Source: Brevibacillus migulae (lineage in GTDB: Bacteria; Bacillota; Bacilli; Brevibacillales; Brevibacillaceae). Taken from it: DNA of 64,000 nucleotides. The position numbers were made by a program, and so were the translations under genes. The DNA is taken from positions 158,323-222,322 of the forward strand of contig NZ_SDKD01000005.1 of assembly GCF_004521915.1 (NCBI RefSeq). The letters run 5' to 3'. The notes under the pieces are model-generated. The model saw nothing but the letters and a program-made list of their open reading frames with translations. It was not told the origin of the DNA and did no database searches. The first letter of the stretch is position 1, and each line of letters starts with the position of its first letter. Shown piece by piece: positions 25,494-34,736 of this stretch.

Positions 25494-26234
25494 CTACAAC
25501 ACTCGGTTCAAAAACTCCCTCGTGCGCTCCTCTTTCGGATTGTTAAAAATCTCCTGTGGAGGAGCCATCTCGACGATGCGCCCTTGATTCATAAAAGCGA
25601 CCCAGTCGGCCACTTCCTTGGCAAAGCCCATCTCATGCGTCACGATCATCATCGTCATCCCTTCCTTGGCCAACTGCTTGATCGTTTCCAATACTTCTCC
25701 CACCAGCTCCGGATCAAGCGCTGATGTCGGTTCGTCGAACAGCATGATGTCTGGCTTCATTGCCAGCGAACGGGCGATTGCTACGCGCTGCTTCTGGCCC
25801 CCTGACAAGCTGGAGGGATAGACATCGGCTTTTTCCGCAAGCCCGACTTTATCCAGAAGATGTAACGCCTCTTGTTTCGCAGCTTCCTTGCTTACCTTCT
25901 TGACGACCAACGGCGCCTCGATCACGTTTTCCAGCACCGTTTTGTGAGGGAAAAGATTGAAGTGCTGAAAGACCATGCCTACTTTTTGCCGTACTTGGGT
26001 AAGGTCGTCTTTTTTCGGATCGATGCTCTTCCCTTCGATGATGATATTTCCGCCGTTTTTCATTTCCAAAAAGTTAATGCAACGGATCAAGGTGCTCTTG
26101 CCTGAACCGCTGGCGCCGATCAGCACAAATACCTCGCCCTTCCTTACAGTCAGGTTGATGTCTTTCAGAACCTCGAGATCGCCGAAGCTCTTTTTCAAAT
26201 TTTGCAAACGGATCATTTCCTGTTTTTCGCTCAT
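25494..26234 (-). CDS. Polar amino acid ABC transporter ATP-binding protein
   Basis: A 246-residue ATPase with Walker [10 protein letters not shown], signature [15 protein letters not shown], Walker [15 protein letters not shown], and switch His in MIVTHEMGF: the GlnQ/ArtP/TcyC class. It powers import with the permease encoded 12 bases upstream and the binding protein before that. Ribosome binding site GGAGGG. Confidence 0.92.
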   Translation of the reverse strand: MSEKQEMIRLQNLKKSFGDLEVLKDINLTVRKGEVFVLIGASGSGKSTLIRCINFLEMKNGGNIIIEGKSIDPKKDDLTQVRQKVGMVFQHFNLFPHKTVLENVIEAPLVVKKVSKEAAKQEALHLLDKVGLAEKADVYPSSLSGGQKQRVAIARSLAMKPDIMLFDEPTSALDPELVGEVLETIKQLAKEGMTMMIVTHEMGFAKEVADWVAFMNQGRIVEMAPPQEIFNNPKEERTREFLNRVL

Positions 26235-26245
26235 CGCTTACCCTC

Positions 26246-26911
26246 CTACGAGTCCCCTTTGGCCATATGTTGCTCCATCCTGTTGACGAAATAAGTAAAG
26301 ACCATGACGATTAGGAGATAATAGAAAGCCACGATCAGAAAATACGTCATTTCATCGAAGGTTTCTGCAGACAAGCGGCGCGCAAGTGAAAACAGTTCGT
26401 CCATGGCGATAAAGGCCGCTAATGAGGATTCTTTCAACGAGAGGATGAACTGATTACCAAGCGGCGGAATGGAGCGTTTCAGAGCCTGCGGCATGATGAT
26501 TCGCCGCATCGTCTGTGCCGAAGACATCCCGAGCGAAAGTCCGGCTTCCATCTGCCCCTTGTCGATCGACTGAATCGCGCCCCGGAATATTTCCGCGATA
26601 TAGGCTCCGCTGTGGATGGCAAGCGCCAATGTCGCTGACCAGAACTGGCCCAGATCGATCACTTTGTAAAATCCGAAGTAGAGAACGAAAATCTGGACGA
26701 TCAGAGGTGTTCCCCGGATCAGGGTGATGTAAATATTGGCGAGCAACTGACCGCCGGGAATCCTGGACACTTTCAAAAGGGCGACCAGCAATCCGATGAC
26801 GGTGCCCACGATGACAGAGGCAATCGTCAATTCAAATGTCAAAAGCAGCGGCTTCATGAAAAAGGGAAGGGTGCGGATAAATTCCTGGATGAGATGTGCA
26901 ATGCCGGGCAC
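26246..26911 (-). CDS. Polar amino acid ABC transporter permease
   Basis: A 221-residue HisM/GlnP-type permease with about five membrane helices and the conserved EAA loop (AGLSLGMSSAQTMRRIIMPQALK). Two segments, LIRGTPLIVQIFVLYFG and GAYIAEIFRGAIQSID, are family hallmarks. GTG start after AGAGGTGG. A single permease gene suggests a homodimer. The amino acid transported cannot be told from sequence. Confidence 0.9.
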   Translation of the reverse strand: MPGIAHLIQEFIRTLPFFMKPLLLTFELTIASVIVGTVIGLLVALLKVSRIPGGQLLANIYITLIRGTPLIVQIFVLYFGFYKVIDLGQFWSATLALAIHSGAYIAEIFRGAIQSIDKGQMEAGLSLGMSSAQTMRRIIMPQALKRSIPPLGNQFILSLKESSLAAFIAMDELFSLARRLSAETFDEMTYFLIVAFYYLLIVMVFTYFVNRMEQHMAKGDS

Positions 26912-26939
26912 TTGAAACCACCTCTCGCATGTGGAATGG

Positions 26940-26976
26940 GCCTACCAACCTCTCCGCTTACAAAGGGTTGGCAGGC
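26940..26976 (-). repeat. Intercistronic stem-loop after the binding-protein gene
   Basis: GCCTACCAACC (26940-26950) pairs with GGTTGGCAGGC (26966-26976), 11 bp with one weak pair, and no U-run. Such hairpins often protect the abundant binding-protein part of the message and lower expression of the downstream permease. Confidence 0.65.
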
Positions 26977-26996
26977 TAGTCGAATGTGTATGTATC

Positions 26997-27815
26997 CTAC
27001 TCTTTTTTGCTAATGTCGCGATTGAAGTATTTTTGGCTTAGCTTCAGGTAGGTTCCGTCTTCTTTCATTTGCTTCAGAACTTCGTTGATCTTGTTCAGCA
27101 ATTCCGTGTTTCCTTTGCGTACTGCGATCCCGTGCTGGACTTCGGTCAGTGCCGCTCCGCTTTTCTTGATTTTTAGGCCTTGCTGGATCGCGATTTCACC
27201 CACGACGCTGTCTGTAATGACCACATCATGCTTGCCTTGCTCCAATGCCCGCAGCGCAGTCACATCGCTGTCATAAGTTTTGATGTTGTCTGTGTACTCG
27301 CGGGCCATCTTTTCATGGGTGGTTCCCAGTGCGACGGCGACTTCTTTCCCCTTGAGCTCTTCCAGCTTCGTAATGGTTCCGTCGGGACGTGTAAAGAGCT
27401 GACCGCCCGAGAGGTAATACGGGTCTGCGAAGTCAATCTGCTGCTTGCGTTCTTCTGTGATGGCGTGGCTGGCGATTGCCGCGTCGTAACGTCCTTCCTT
27501 TACACCGGCAATGATGCCGGAGAACGGAGAGGTAACAGGTTTTGGCTCCATCCCCAGACGTTTGGCGATTTCATTGCCGATTTCGATGTCAAAGCCGGTC
27601 AATTGTCCGTCTTTGAAATAGCTAAACGGCTGATACTCCCCCGAAGCGGCAAACGTGAACACACCGGCTTCCTTGGTCATGCTCGACGCACTATTGCCTG
27701 CCGATGCACTCGTTTGTCCTCCGGTTTGGCCGGTAGAGGCGGATTGCCCACAGCCGGCTACAAGCAGTGATAGGGAAAGCACAATGCCTGCAATCATACT
27801 CGTCTTTTTCTTCAT
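26997..27815 (-). CDS. Amino acid-binding lipoprotein (SBP_bac_3)
   Basis: A 272-residue lipoprotein with lipobox LLVAGC, a Ser/Gly/Thr-rich linker to about residue 50, and the family 3 binding fold: YQPFSYFKDGQLTGFDIEIGNEIAKRLG, ASHAITEERKQQIDFADPYY, GTTHEKMAREY and a C-terminal MKEDGTYLKLSQKYF. First gene of the transporter operon, consistent with the need for excess binding protein. Ligand probably a polar amino acid or cystine. Confidence 0.9.
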   Translation of the reverse strand: MKKKTSMIAGIVLSLSLLVAGCGQSASTGQTGGQTSASAGNSASSMTKEAGVFTFAASGEYQPFSYFKDGQLTGFDIEIGNEIAKRLGMEPKPVTSPFSGIIAGVKEGRYDAAIASHAITEERKQQIDFADPYYLSGGQLFTRPDGTITKLEELKGKEVAVALGTTHEKMAREYTDNIKTYDSDVTALRALEQGKHDVVITDSVVGEIAIQQGLKIKKSGAALTEVQHGIAVRKGNTELLNKINEVLKQMKEDGTYLKLSQKYFNRDISKKE

Positions 27816-27853
27816 GTTTTCAACCCCCTGAGAATGTTTGATTGGTTTTGCCG

Positions 27854-28516
27854 CTAATCAACCGTTTGCAGCTGTTCCGAGATGTACAGCGGTGCACCCG
27901 TATTGCCGATCACTTCTTCCAGCGTGTACGGATACATCACTTCTGTCAGGAGAAGTCCCTCCTCAGTGACCTCCATCACCGCCATCTCCGTGATGATCAG
28001 ATCGATGCAGTTTTTCGCGGTGAGCGGGAGCGTGCATTCCTTGACGATCTTGGGTTCTCCTGCCTCGGTGACATGGCTCATCAGCACGATGACCCGCTTG
28101 GCATACAGCGCCAGCTCCGCTCCGCCGCCGATGCCGTAGACTCGCTTTCCGGGGACGACCCAGTTGGCCAGATGACCTTTACGGCTTACCTGCAGTCCGC
28201 CAATCATGGCCACATCCAGCTTTCCGCGCCGGATCATGCCATAAGCAATGGTGCTGTCAAAAAACGAGGCGCCGGGAACAAGCGTGGCCGGCGAACCACC
28301 TGCACTGCTTAGATAAGGGTGTTCGTGACCTTTCGAAGGTGTAGGGCCGATACCAAGGATGCCATTTACCGAGTGAAACATCACGTTCCAGTCATTCGGG
28401 ACGAAATCAGTTACCAGTTCGGGTATACCGATTCCGAGATTGACTGCCATGCCGGGTCGGATTTCTCTGGCTGCCCGACGTGCAATCATATTACGCTGGT
28501 CCATTTTCAATCCCAT
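27854..28516 (-). CDS. 3-oxoacid CoA-transferase beta subunit, catalytic Glu replaced
   Basis: A 220-residue CoA-transferase family I subunit B: VNLGIGIPELV (about residue 26), NGILGIGPTP (about 52), PGASFFDSTIAYGMIRRG, ANWVVPGKRVYGIGGGAELAL. In known subunits the motif is S-E-N-G-x-L-G-x-G-P, whose Glu forms the thioester-exchange anhydride. Here it reads S-V-N-G (codon GTA at 28369-28367). Either the sequence has an error, the subunit belongs to a divergent family with another nucleophile, or it is inactive. It overlaps the alpha-subunit gene by 10 bases and should form a complex with it. Confidence 0.85.
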   Translation of the reverse strand: MGLKMDQRNMIARRAAREIRPGMAVNLGIGIPELVTDFVPNDWNVMFHSVNGILGIGPTPSKGHEHPYLSSAGGSPATLVPGASFFDSTIAYGMIRRGKLDVAMIGGLQVSRKGHLANWVVPGKRVYGIGGGAELALYAKRVIVLMSHVTEAGEPKIVKECTLPLTAKNCIDLIITEMAVMEVTEEGLLLTEVMYPYTLEEVIGNTGAPLYISEQLQTVD

Positions 28517-29190
28517 TCACGCTTCACCCCATCGCTTTTCACGATGTAATCCACATAGATGCCCGGCGTCACAATCCGCTCTGGATCGATGTCCCCTGCC
28601 GGAACGATCTCCTCCACCTCCGCTATGGTGATGTCGGCAGCCATGGCCACCAGCGGATTCAGGTTCCTCGCCCCTTTGTCATAAATCAGATTGCCGAATG
28701 TGTCCGCCACTCTGGCGTAAATAATGCCAACATCCGCCGTAATGGCCGGCTCGATCCAATAGGTGCGTCCCGCAATGTTCACCTGCTGCTTTCCGACTCC
28801 ATGGCCTTCTCCCAGGTCGCCATCGACCAGTATGCCTGCGATGCCGACGCCGCCTGCGCGAATTTTTTCCGCTAAAACCCCTTGCGAATAAAATCTCACA
28901 TCGAGTCTTCCCTCCATCATCTGGCGTCCTGCCTCGGGATTGGAGCCAATATGGCTGGTCTGCAGTCGTTTAACCCTGCCGTGACTGATCAACCGCCCTG
29001 CCCCCAGATCGGGATAACCGGCGTCGTTGCCGGTAAGTGTCAGCTCCTGTACGCGTTTTTGCAGGATACCTTCAATCAGGGAAGGTGGAGTGCCAATGCC
29101 CCCGAATCCCCCGTACATGAGGTGCGTCCCGTCCGACACCGCTTCCAATGCTTGTTCCACTGTTACGATTTTGGATAAATGGCTGTTCAA
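28507..29190 (-). CDS. 3-oxoacid CoA-transferase alpha subunit
   Basis: A 227-residue CoA-transferase family I subunit A, with GTHLMYGGFGGIGTPPSLIEGI near the start (the G-G-F-x-x-x-G-x-P loop binding CoA), a central TYWIEPAITADVGIIYARVADTFGNLIYDK block, and EEIVPAGDIDPERIVTPGIYVD at the end. The substrate, a short-chain acyl or beta-keto acid, is not determined. TTG start at 29190 behind AAGAGTGAT. A sigma-54 promoter lies 41 bases upstream, and the probable activator gene is divergent. Confidence 0.87.
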   Translation of the reverse strand: MNSHLSKIVTVEQALEAVSDGTHLMYGGFGGIGTPPSLIEGILQKRVQELTLTGNDAGYPDLGAGRLISHGRVKRLQTSHIGSNPEAGRQMMEGRLDVRFYSQGVLAEKIRAGGVGIAGILVDGDLGEGHGVGKQQVNIAGRTYWIEPAITADVGIIYARVADTFGNLIYDKGARNLNPLVAMAADITIAEVEEIVPAGDIDPERIVTPGIYVDYIVKSDGVKREWD

Positions 29191-29230
29191 AATGGATCAC
29201 TCTTTTTAGCGTTATTACGCCTAAATGACA

Positions 29231-29248
29231 TAGCAAGTACCGTGCCAA
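29231..29248 (-). promoter_or_regulatory. Sigma-54 (-24/-12) promoter of the CoA-transferase operon
   Basis: Minus strand reads TTGGCACGGTACTTGCTA, an essentially perfect match to the sigma-54 consensus TGGCAC-N5-TTGC with GG and GC correctly spaced. It sits 41 bases upstream of the alpha-subunit start and faces away from the sigma-54 activator gene. Confidence 0.93.
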
Positions 29249-29298
29249 CTAAAAAATGCTTACATCATGTGATTTATTGACGGGATCCATTCCCTACC

Positions 29299-29314
29299 GA
29301 TTCGATGTCGATTC
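29299..29314. promoter_or_regulatory. Dyad 1, likely activator-binding site
   Basis: GATTCGATGTCGATTC contains the inner palindrome TCGAnnTCGA and is, read in reverse, almost the same as dyad 2. It lies about 50 bases upstream of the -24 element, suitable for an enhancer-binding protein. Confidence 0.6.
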
Positions 29315-29355
29315 ACTTTTCACTCGGAGTTCCGCAAAAGGTGCGTGTTCGAGTT

Positions 29356-29371
29356 GAATCGATTTCGAATC
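29356..29371. promoter_or_regulatory. Dyad 2, likely activator-binding site
   Basis: GAATCGATTTCGAATC, a near-perfect palindrome; the two dyads share the form GAWTCGAnnTCGAWTC. It is about 110 bases upstream of the -24 element and about 80 before the activator's start, so it could also serve autoregulation. A half-site CGATTC lies at 29387-29392. Confidence 0.6.
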
Positions 29372-29452
29372 ATATGTAGTCAAAACCGATTCAAATTGTT
29401 AAAATTATGGGAATATTATGAGTAAATACATTGTTTTGAGGGGATGAAAACG

Positions 29453-30883
29453 ATGGAGAAAGATGCGGAAATCCTGTCCCTGTTTAAAATGAGCCAGGTT
29501 ATTGACATTTTTAATGTGCTGGCGGATGGTATTTACATCTCTGACGCCCAGGGAAACACCTTATGGCTGAACAAGGCAAGCGAAAATCTTTGCGGCGTGC
29601 CAAAAGCGGAACTCATCGGGCGTAACGTGGCGGATTTGGAGGAAATGGGAATATTCAAGCCGTCCGTCACACGATTGGTCATGGAAAAAGGAAAACCGAC
29701 CACGACGATCCAATTGGTCAACAACAAGGGAAAATTCCTGGTGACCGGCCATATTATCCCGGATGATCTGGGAAAGCCCGAGCTGATCGTTGCACATTCC
29801 CGGGATATCACAGAAGCCGCACGCGCCAGTTCTCAGCTGGAAGAGACGGTGGCGCTGCTCAGGCGTTACAGTGAAGAGATCCAGCTGATGAAGCGGGAAG
29901 CGAACCAAAACTTGTCCACGATGCTGATTGGAAGCAGCCGTGCCTATCTCTCGCTTCTGGAGTTGATCAAAAAAGTGTCGGTTGTCGACACTACGGTGTT
30001 GATCACGGGAGAAACCGGTGTCGGCAAAAGCGTCATCGCGGAACATATCCATCAATTGAGTGAACGAGCCAGTTCGCCATTCGTCCATGTCAACTGCAGC
30101 GCGATCCCCGAAACGCTGATCGAATCAGAGCTGTTCGGCTATCAGAAGGGAGCGTTTACTGGTGCCAGCCATACGGGAAAAATCGGATTAGTCAAAATGG
30201 CGGACAAAGGTACGCTGTTTCTGGACGAGATCAGTGAACTCCCCTACCATCTCCAGTCGAAGCTGCTCCTGCTCTTGCAGAATAAAACGTTCATGCCGAT
30301 CGGCGGCACCAAAACGTATACAGCTGATGTACGGATCATCGCGGCCACCAACGCTAATTTGCTAGATTTGGTCAGAATCGGCAAATTCAGACACGACCTG
30401 TATTACCGTCTGAACATCCTCCCTGTGAACGTGCCTCCGCTGCGCGAACGAAAGGAAGACATTTTTCCGCTGCTGCACCACTACCTGCAAAAATTCAACA
30501 CAAAGCATAATCAGCAGCGCCGTTTTTCCACTGAAGTCCTGGATGTGCTGCACCATTATGAATGGCCAGGCAACGTACGGGAGCTTGAGAACTTGATCGA
30601 GCGGATCGTCATTACAGCCAGGGAGGACGAGATTCACGTCTCCGATCTGCCGGAAGAGCTGCGCACCATCGGCGGACTGGAGGAAAGCCTTTTTTCCCTG
30701 GGAGGCAATCTCTCCCTCACCGAGCGGATAGAAAAAATCGAAGCGGAACTGATCGTCCAAGCGTTGAAGCTGCACAAAACCAGCCGTAAAACCGCTTCCG
30801 CACTGGGCATTACCCAAGCGCTTCTGATGCGGCGGGTCAAAAAATACGGGATACAGCTGGAAGGCAAGGAGTCAGTGATATGA
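29453..30883 (+). CDS. Sigma-54-dependent activator with PAS domain
   Basis: A 476-residue enhancer-binding protein. PAS domain at about 15-125 (DIFNVLADGIYISDAQGNTLWLNKAS), coiled linker to 150, AAA+ domain at about 160-390 with Walker A GETGVGKS, the sigma-54 contact loop GAFTGA, Walker B GTLFLDEISEL and the R-finger region, then a Fis-type helix-turn-helix at the end (SRKTASALGITQALLMRRVKKYG). It should activate the divergent CoA-transferase operon in response to a small ligand bound by the PAS domain. The ATG at 29453 has GAGGGG at proper distance. Confidence 0.9.
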   Translation: MEKDAEILSLFKMSQVIDIFNVLADGIYISDAQGNTLWLNKASENLCGVPKAELIGRNVADLEEMGIFKPSVTRLVMEKGKPTTTIQLVNNKGKFLVTGHIIPDDLGKPELIVAHSRDITEAARASSQLEETVALLRRYSEEIQLMKREANQNLSTMLIGSSRAYLSLLELIKKVSVVDTTVLITGETGVGKSVIAEHIHQLSERASSPFVHVNCSAIPETLIESELFGYQKGAFTGASHTGKIGLVKMADKGTLFLDEISELPYHLQSKLLLLLQNKTFMPIGGTKTYTADVRIIAATNANLLDLVRIGKFRHDLYYRLNILPVNVPPLRERKEDIFPLLHHYLQKFNTKHNQQRRFSTEVLDVLHHYEWPGNVRELENLIERIVITAREDEIHVSDLPEELRTIGGLEESLFSLGGNLSLTERIEKIEAELIVQALKLHKTSRKTASALGITQALLMRRVKKYGIQLEGKESVI

Positions 30884-31029
30884 AAGCTCGCTTTCATCAC
30901 AAACTCCGCAATCCTTCCAAAATATCAAGTGTTCTAAGAAAAGTAAGATTTAGACTGATCTCGCACAGTTTTTGGAGCTGCTCTGCCGGTAGGAAAGCTT
31001 TCTTACGTAGCAAACGCGTGATGTACGTT

Positions 31030-32409
31030 TTATAACCAAGCCTTTTGTAAGAGTTGCACACCAAGCTGGATTTCATCACACGATAAATTGCTGAAACCAA
31101 GCTTAATGATTGGTTGTTCGCTTTTGTTCTTCATAAAGTAGACTGACGTAGGATAGACTTTAACCCCGTGATTGGATGCTTGTTGAATGAGCCATTCTTC
31201 TGAATGATCCGAATGTACTTTGACTAATACGTACAAGCCGGACTGCTCGCCGATGATCGATATATTTCGCTTGAAATGGTTCCTTAATTCCGATACCAAG
31301 CATTGCATTTTTCGTTTGTAAACAAGACGCATGCGTTTAATATGGCGATTCCATTCCCCTTCTTCCATAAATTTCGCCATGGCGAATTGGCTAAGGAGGG
31401 ATGTGGTGCTCTCAAAATGGGCGAATTGATTTTTATAACGGTTGATAAGTGGCTGTGGCAGCACCATATAACTTAAACGAATCCCCGGAAGAAAGCACTT
31501 TGAGAAATTTCCGAGATAGATCACTCTCGTTGAATCGATGGAAGCGAGTGCGGGAAATGGTTGTTGGGTGTAGCGAAATTCACTATCATAATCGTCTTCG
31601 ATAATATATCCTTGCCGCTTGTTTGCCCAATGGATCAGTGCATGCCTTTGTTGAATCGGCATGCTTACCCCGTATGGACTGTGATGGGACGGCGCCACGT
31701 AAATTAATCGTGATTTCATCTGTTCCAAGTGTGAAAAATCAGCACCTGTCTCATATACAGGTAACGTTTCAAGCGCAAAACCATTTAATTGAAAAGCTTC
31801 CCTAGCGCCATCATAACCGGGATCCTCCACAATCATGCCGGAAAAATCATGCTTCAGAACATGACCGAGATACACAAGCATTTGTTGGGTACTGCTTCCG
31901 ATAATGATTGCATGTGGATCTGTTCTCACCCCACGTGACTGGAGTAGATAGGCTGCGATTTGTTCGCGAAGACGCAATTCGCCAAAGGGTTCCCCGTATC
32001 GAAAGCTGTCCTTTACCGTTAATACTTGATTCGAGATCCTCCTCCACGTTTTTAAAGGAAAATGCGCTTGATCGACGACTCCAGCGCGGAAATCGATGCG
32101 AACAGGCGGTGCCAGCTCTGTTTGGTTGTGCATAGAAGAGCTGCGAGCCTCTTGAAACAAAAGGGGTTCTAACTCATTTACAAAATAACCTTTTCGCCCT
32201 TCCCCGCGAATATAGCCTTCCGCAACGAGCTGCTCATAAGCCATTAATGTGGTATTGCGGCTTACTTGAAGAGATTGTGCAAGATGACGAATGGAGGGCA
32301 ATGGCTCATCCGCCTTTATGTCGCCATGTTCGATCAATGATTTGAATTGCTCGTAAATTTGCTTGTATTTCGGGGAGCTATCCGTAAAAGCAAAAATAGT
32401 GTTGATCAT
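31030..32409 (-). CDS. MocR/PdxR-type regulator (GntR HTH fused to aminotransferase fold)
   Basis: About 459 residues. A winged helix at 1-75 (ADEPLPSIRHLAQSLQVSRNTTLMAYEQLVAEGYI) is joined to a class I aminotransferase-like domain with the PLP-binding Lys in GNFSKCFLPGIRLSYM. MocR proteins sense PLP-linked ligands and usually control an adjacent divergent gene. Here that is the PaiB/LysE pair starting about 120 bases away. The start at 32409 has AGAGGG upstream. Confidence 0.88.
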   Translation of the reverse strand: MINTIFAFTDSSPKYKQIYEQFKSLIEHGDIKADEPLPSIRHLAQSLQVSRNTTLMAYEQLVAEGYIRGEGRKGYFVNELEPLLFQEARSSSMHNQTELAPPVRIDFRAGVVDQAHFPLKTWRRISNQVLTVKDSFRYGEPFGELRLREQIAAYLLQSRGVRTDPHAIIIGSSTQQMLVYLGHVLKHDFSGMIVEDPGYDGAREAFQLNGFALETLPVYETGADFSHLEQMKSRLIYVAPSHHSPYGVSMPIQQRHALIHWANKRQGYIIEDDYDSEFRYTQQPFPALASIDSTRVIYLGNFSKCFLPGIRLSYMVLPQPLINRYKNQFAHFESTTSLLSQFAMAKFMEEGEWNRHIKRMRLVYKRKMQCLVSELRNHFKRNISIIGEQSGLYVLVKVHSDHSEEWLIQQASNHGVKVYPTSVYFMKNKSEQPIIKLGFSNLSCDEIQLGVQLLQKAWL

Positions 32410-32532
32410 TTTCCATCCCTCTGACATGCAAATTTTTTCGTTATTGTACCTTTTAAGATGTCAGATGGAATTATAACATATCGTGTAAAGGATATTTGTA
32501 GTATGTCAAAAATAGGATCGAGGAGATGTCAT

Positions 32533-33150
32533 ATGTATATCCCGGAGCATTTTACGATGCAAGAAGTAACGGCTGCCTACAAAGTCATTCAGGAGAACAG
32601 TTTTGCCACATTGTTTTCCATTCATCAAGGAATGCCCTTCGCTACTCATTTACCTCTAATGCTGAATAAGGAGAAAACCTATTTGTACGGTCATTTTGCC
32701 CGTCCGAACCCGCAGTGGAAGGATATTCAAGATCAGACGGTCTTAACCGTTTTCCATGGGCCTCATTGTTATATCTCTCCCTCTTGGTATGAGACCGATC
32801 AAGCAGTGCCAACGTGGAATTATGTGACCGTTCATGTTTACGGAAAAGTTGAGCTGACCCATGACGAACAAGAGTTAATGAGTTCCTTGAACGATCTGGT
32901 ATTGAAGTATGAAGCTCCTGACAGTCCTTACCGATTGCAGGATGTAGATCCTGAATATCTCTCTGGTATGAGCAAAGGCGTTCAAGGTTTCAAAATAAAA
33001 ATCGATCGGCTGGAAGGGAAAGCAAAGCTAAGCCAAAACCATACCTCACACAGACGAGAGCTCGTTATCAAACAGTTGGAACAGATACCATTTCCAAACG
33101 AGCAACAAATTGCCTCCTTGATGAAAGCGAACCTACCTGCTGACTTATAA
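32533..33150 (+). CDS. PaiB-like FMN-binding protein
   Basis: A 205-residue protein of the FMN-binding negative transcriptional regulator family (B. subtilis PaiB). The split-barrel hallmarks are visible: [11 protein letters not shown] at the start, [65 protein letters not shown], and [24 protein letters not shown]. Its true activity is unsettled; flavin binding is likely. Divergent from the MocR-type gene and followed 65 bases later by the LysE-type gene. Start chosen at the ATG behind GAGGAGA. Confidence 0.88.
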   Translation: MYIPEHFTMQEVTAAYKVIQENSFATLFSIHQGMPFATHLPLMLNKEKTYLYGHFARPNPQWKDIQDQTVLTVFHGPHCYISPSWYETDQAVPTWNYVTVHVYGKVELTHDEQELMSSLNDLVLKYEAPDSPYRLQDVDPEYLSGMSKGVQGFKIKIDRLEGKAKLSQNHTSHRRELVIKQLEQIPFPNEQQIASLMKANLPADL

Positions 33151-33215
33151 CCTTGCATTTCACCAAACAAGGAGGAGACCGTCATCTACAAAAATACGAC
33201 AAGGAGTTGCATCAT

Positions 33216-33845
33216 ATGGAGTTTTCAACAATTTGGCTATTTGTAATTGCTGTTGCTACATTGCTCATCATTCCTGGACCAGCTGTGTTCTATATTATGG
33301 CAAGAAGCATAGATCAAGGGAAGAAAGCCGGCCTGGTATCCGTTCTTGGTGTATCGCTTGGCGGTTCTGTTCACGTTTTGGCTGGAGCAATTGGTGTGTC
33401 TGCGATCCTCATGACATCAGCGACAGCCTTCAGCATCGTTAAATACTTGGGCGCTGCTTATCTAATCTATTTGGGATGCAGGACTTTGTTTTCTACATCT
33501 GATAGCACGACTTCAACTATTCCAAAAGCTCCTCGCAAAAAATTGTTAAAAATATTTTACGAGTCAGCGCTCGTAGAAGTAATGAATCCGAAGACAGCTC
33601 TCTTTTTTCTAGCTTTCTTTCCGCAATTCATATCACCTTCTGCGGGATCCGTCACTGTACAATTTTTGCTTTTGGGAATCATATTTATTATCCTGGCTTT
33701 TATTAGCGATGGACTGTATGCAGTTCTTGCAGCAAGCATTAGAAAGCGGCTGAAAGTGGGTTCAACATTACAGAACCGGATCACTGGTTATTTCTATATT
33801 ATTCTAGGGGTATTCTCCGCCTTTGCGAGCCCCTCCAAAACATAA
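33216..33845 (+). CDS. LysE/RhtB-family exporter
   Basis: A 209-residue membrane protein with about six helices and the family opening LLIIPGPAVFYIMARSIDQGKKAGLVSVLGVSLG, then ALVEVMNPKTALFFLAFFPQF. These pumps export amino acids or related solutes. Position next to PaiB-like and MocR-type genes suggests control by the MocR protein. AAGGAG precedes the ATG. Confidence 0.88.
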   Translation: MEFSTIWLFVIAVATLLIIPGPAVFYIMARSIDQGKKAGLVSVLGVSLGGSVHVLAGAIGVSAILMTSATAFSIVKYLGAAYLIYLGCRTLFSTSDSTTSTIPKAPRKKLLKIFYESALVEVMNPKTALFFLAFFPQFISPSAGSVTVQFLLLGIIFIILAFISDGLYAVLAASIRKRLKVGSTLQNRITGYFYIILGVFSAFASPSKT

Positions 33846-33894
33846 CCGCGATTCTACCAAGGCAATAAATAAAATGAAATGGAGAGATTATGTT

Positions 33895-34605
33895 ATGCCT
33901 AGATTTATCATTGAAGATGATTTTTGGTCGTTATTCCCCCATGCAAAAATAGGCACCGTCATTTGCCAAGGGATTGATAATTCAATAAGGGACGTTGAAA
34001 TCTACGAGAAGCTGCTGCAGGAGGCTGAGAAAGAAGCACATCAATTCCTGCGTCTGGAGGAATTCAGCAGTAATCCGGTCATATCCGTTTGGCGAGAAGC
34101 TTTTCAGAAATTCAAGACAAAGAAAGGTGCAAGATGTTCCATTGAAGCTTTATTGAAAAGAGTAAAAAATGGCAATCATATCGGAACAATTAACCCGCTT
34201 GTTGACATTTATAATTCCATCTCATTGCGTTATGGGCTTCCGTGTGGAGGAGAAGATGTCGACACGTTTGCCGGGGATATTCGGCTGACACTGGCAAATG
34301 GGAACGAACCGTTTATCCCACTTGGAAGTGATGAAAATGCCCCGCCCTATGAAGGTGAAATTGTTTATAAAGATGATGACGGTGCCATATGCAGATGCTG
34401 GAATTGGCGTGAAGCTCAGCGGACGATGCTCACGGAACATACGAAAAATGCTTTCCTTTGTATTGAATCAATCGATGAAACAAGAAGCGATGAGTTTCAT
34501 AAGGCGCTTACAGCTTTGTCAGAGCTGGTGTCACATCATCTTGGTGGAACTGTGAAGATTGATGTGTTGGACATCAATCATCGGAAAATCACTATTTTTG
34601 GGTAA
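33895..34605 (+). CDS. B3/B4 tRNA-binding domain protein
   Basis: A 236-residue free-standing B3/B4 domain, the editing-type domain of phenylalanyl-tRNA synthetase beta. Key segments: SVWREAFQKFKTKKGARCSIEALLKRVKNG, NPLVDIYNSISLRYGLPCGGED, and CRCWNWREAQRTMLTEHTKNAFLCIE. Stand-alone versions may clear mischarged tRNA or amino acid adducts, but this is unproven for this gene. It follows the LysE gene by 49 bases. A terminator with a T-run follows at 34695-34720. Confidence 0.82.
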   Translation: MPRFIIEDDFWSLFPHAKIGTVICQGIDNSIRDVEIYEKLLQEAEKEAHQFLRLEEFSSNPVISVWREAFQKFKTKKGARCSIEALLKRVKNGNHIGTINPLVDIYNSISLRYGLPCGGEDVDTFAGDIRLTLANGNEPFIPLGSDENAPPYEGEIVYKDDDGAICRCWNWREAQRTMLTEHTKNAFLCIESIDETRSDEFHKALTALSELVSHHLGGTVKIDVLDINHRKITIFG

Positions 34606-34694
34606 GGTCAAGATCCGTTTTATAATATGGTCCTGACAGTCGATATGGAAAGATGCGTTTTCGTCCATAGTAAATGCTTGTCAGGACTCTGATT

Positions 34695-34720
34695 AACTCT
34701 CGCTGCGGCGAGTTTTTTTA
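34695..34720 (+). terminator. Intrinsic terminator
   Basis: CTCGC (34699-34703), TGCG loop, GCGAG (34708-34712), then a run of seven T. The stem is short but the U-run strong. Confidence 0.7.
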
Positions 34721-34736
34721 TTTCCGCTTGTCGCCC

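Noticed and set aside
26940..26976. Stem-loop read as a transcription terminator
   Set aside because: There is no U-run after it on the minus strand, and the permease and ATPase genes downstream need the same transcript.
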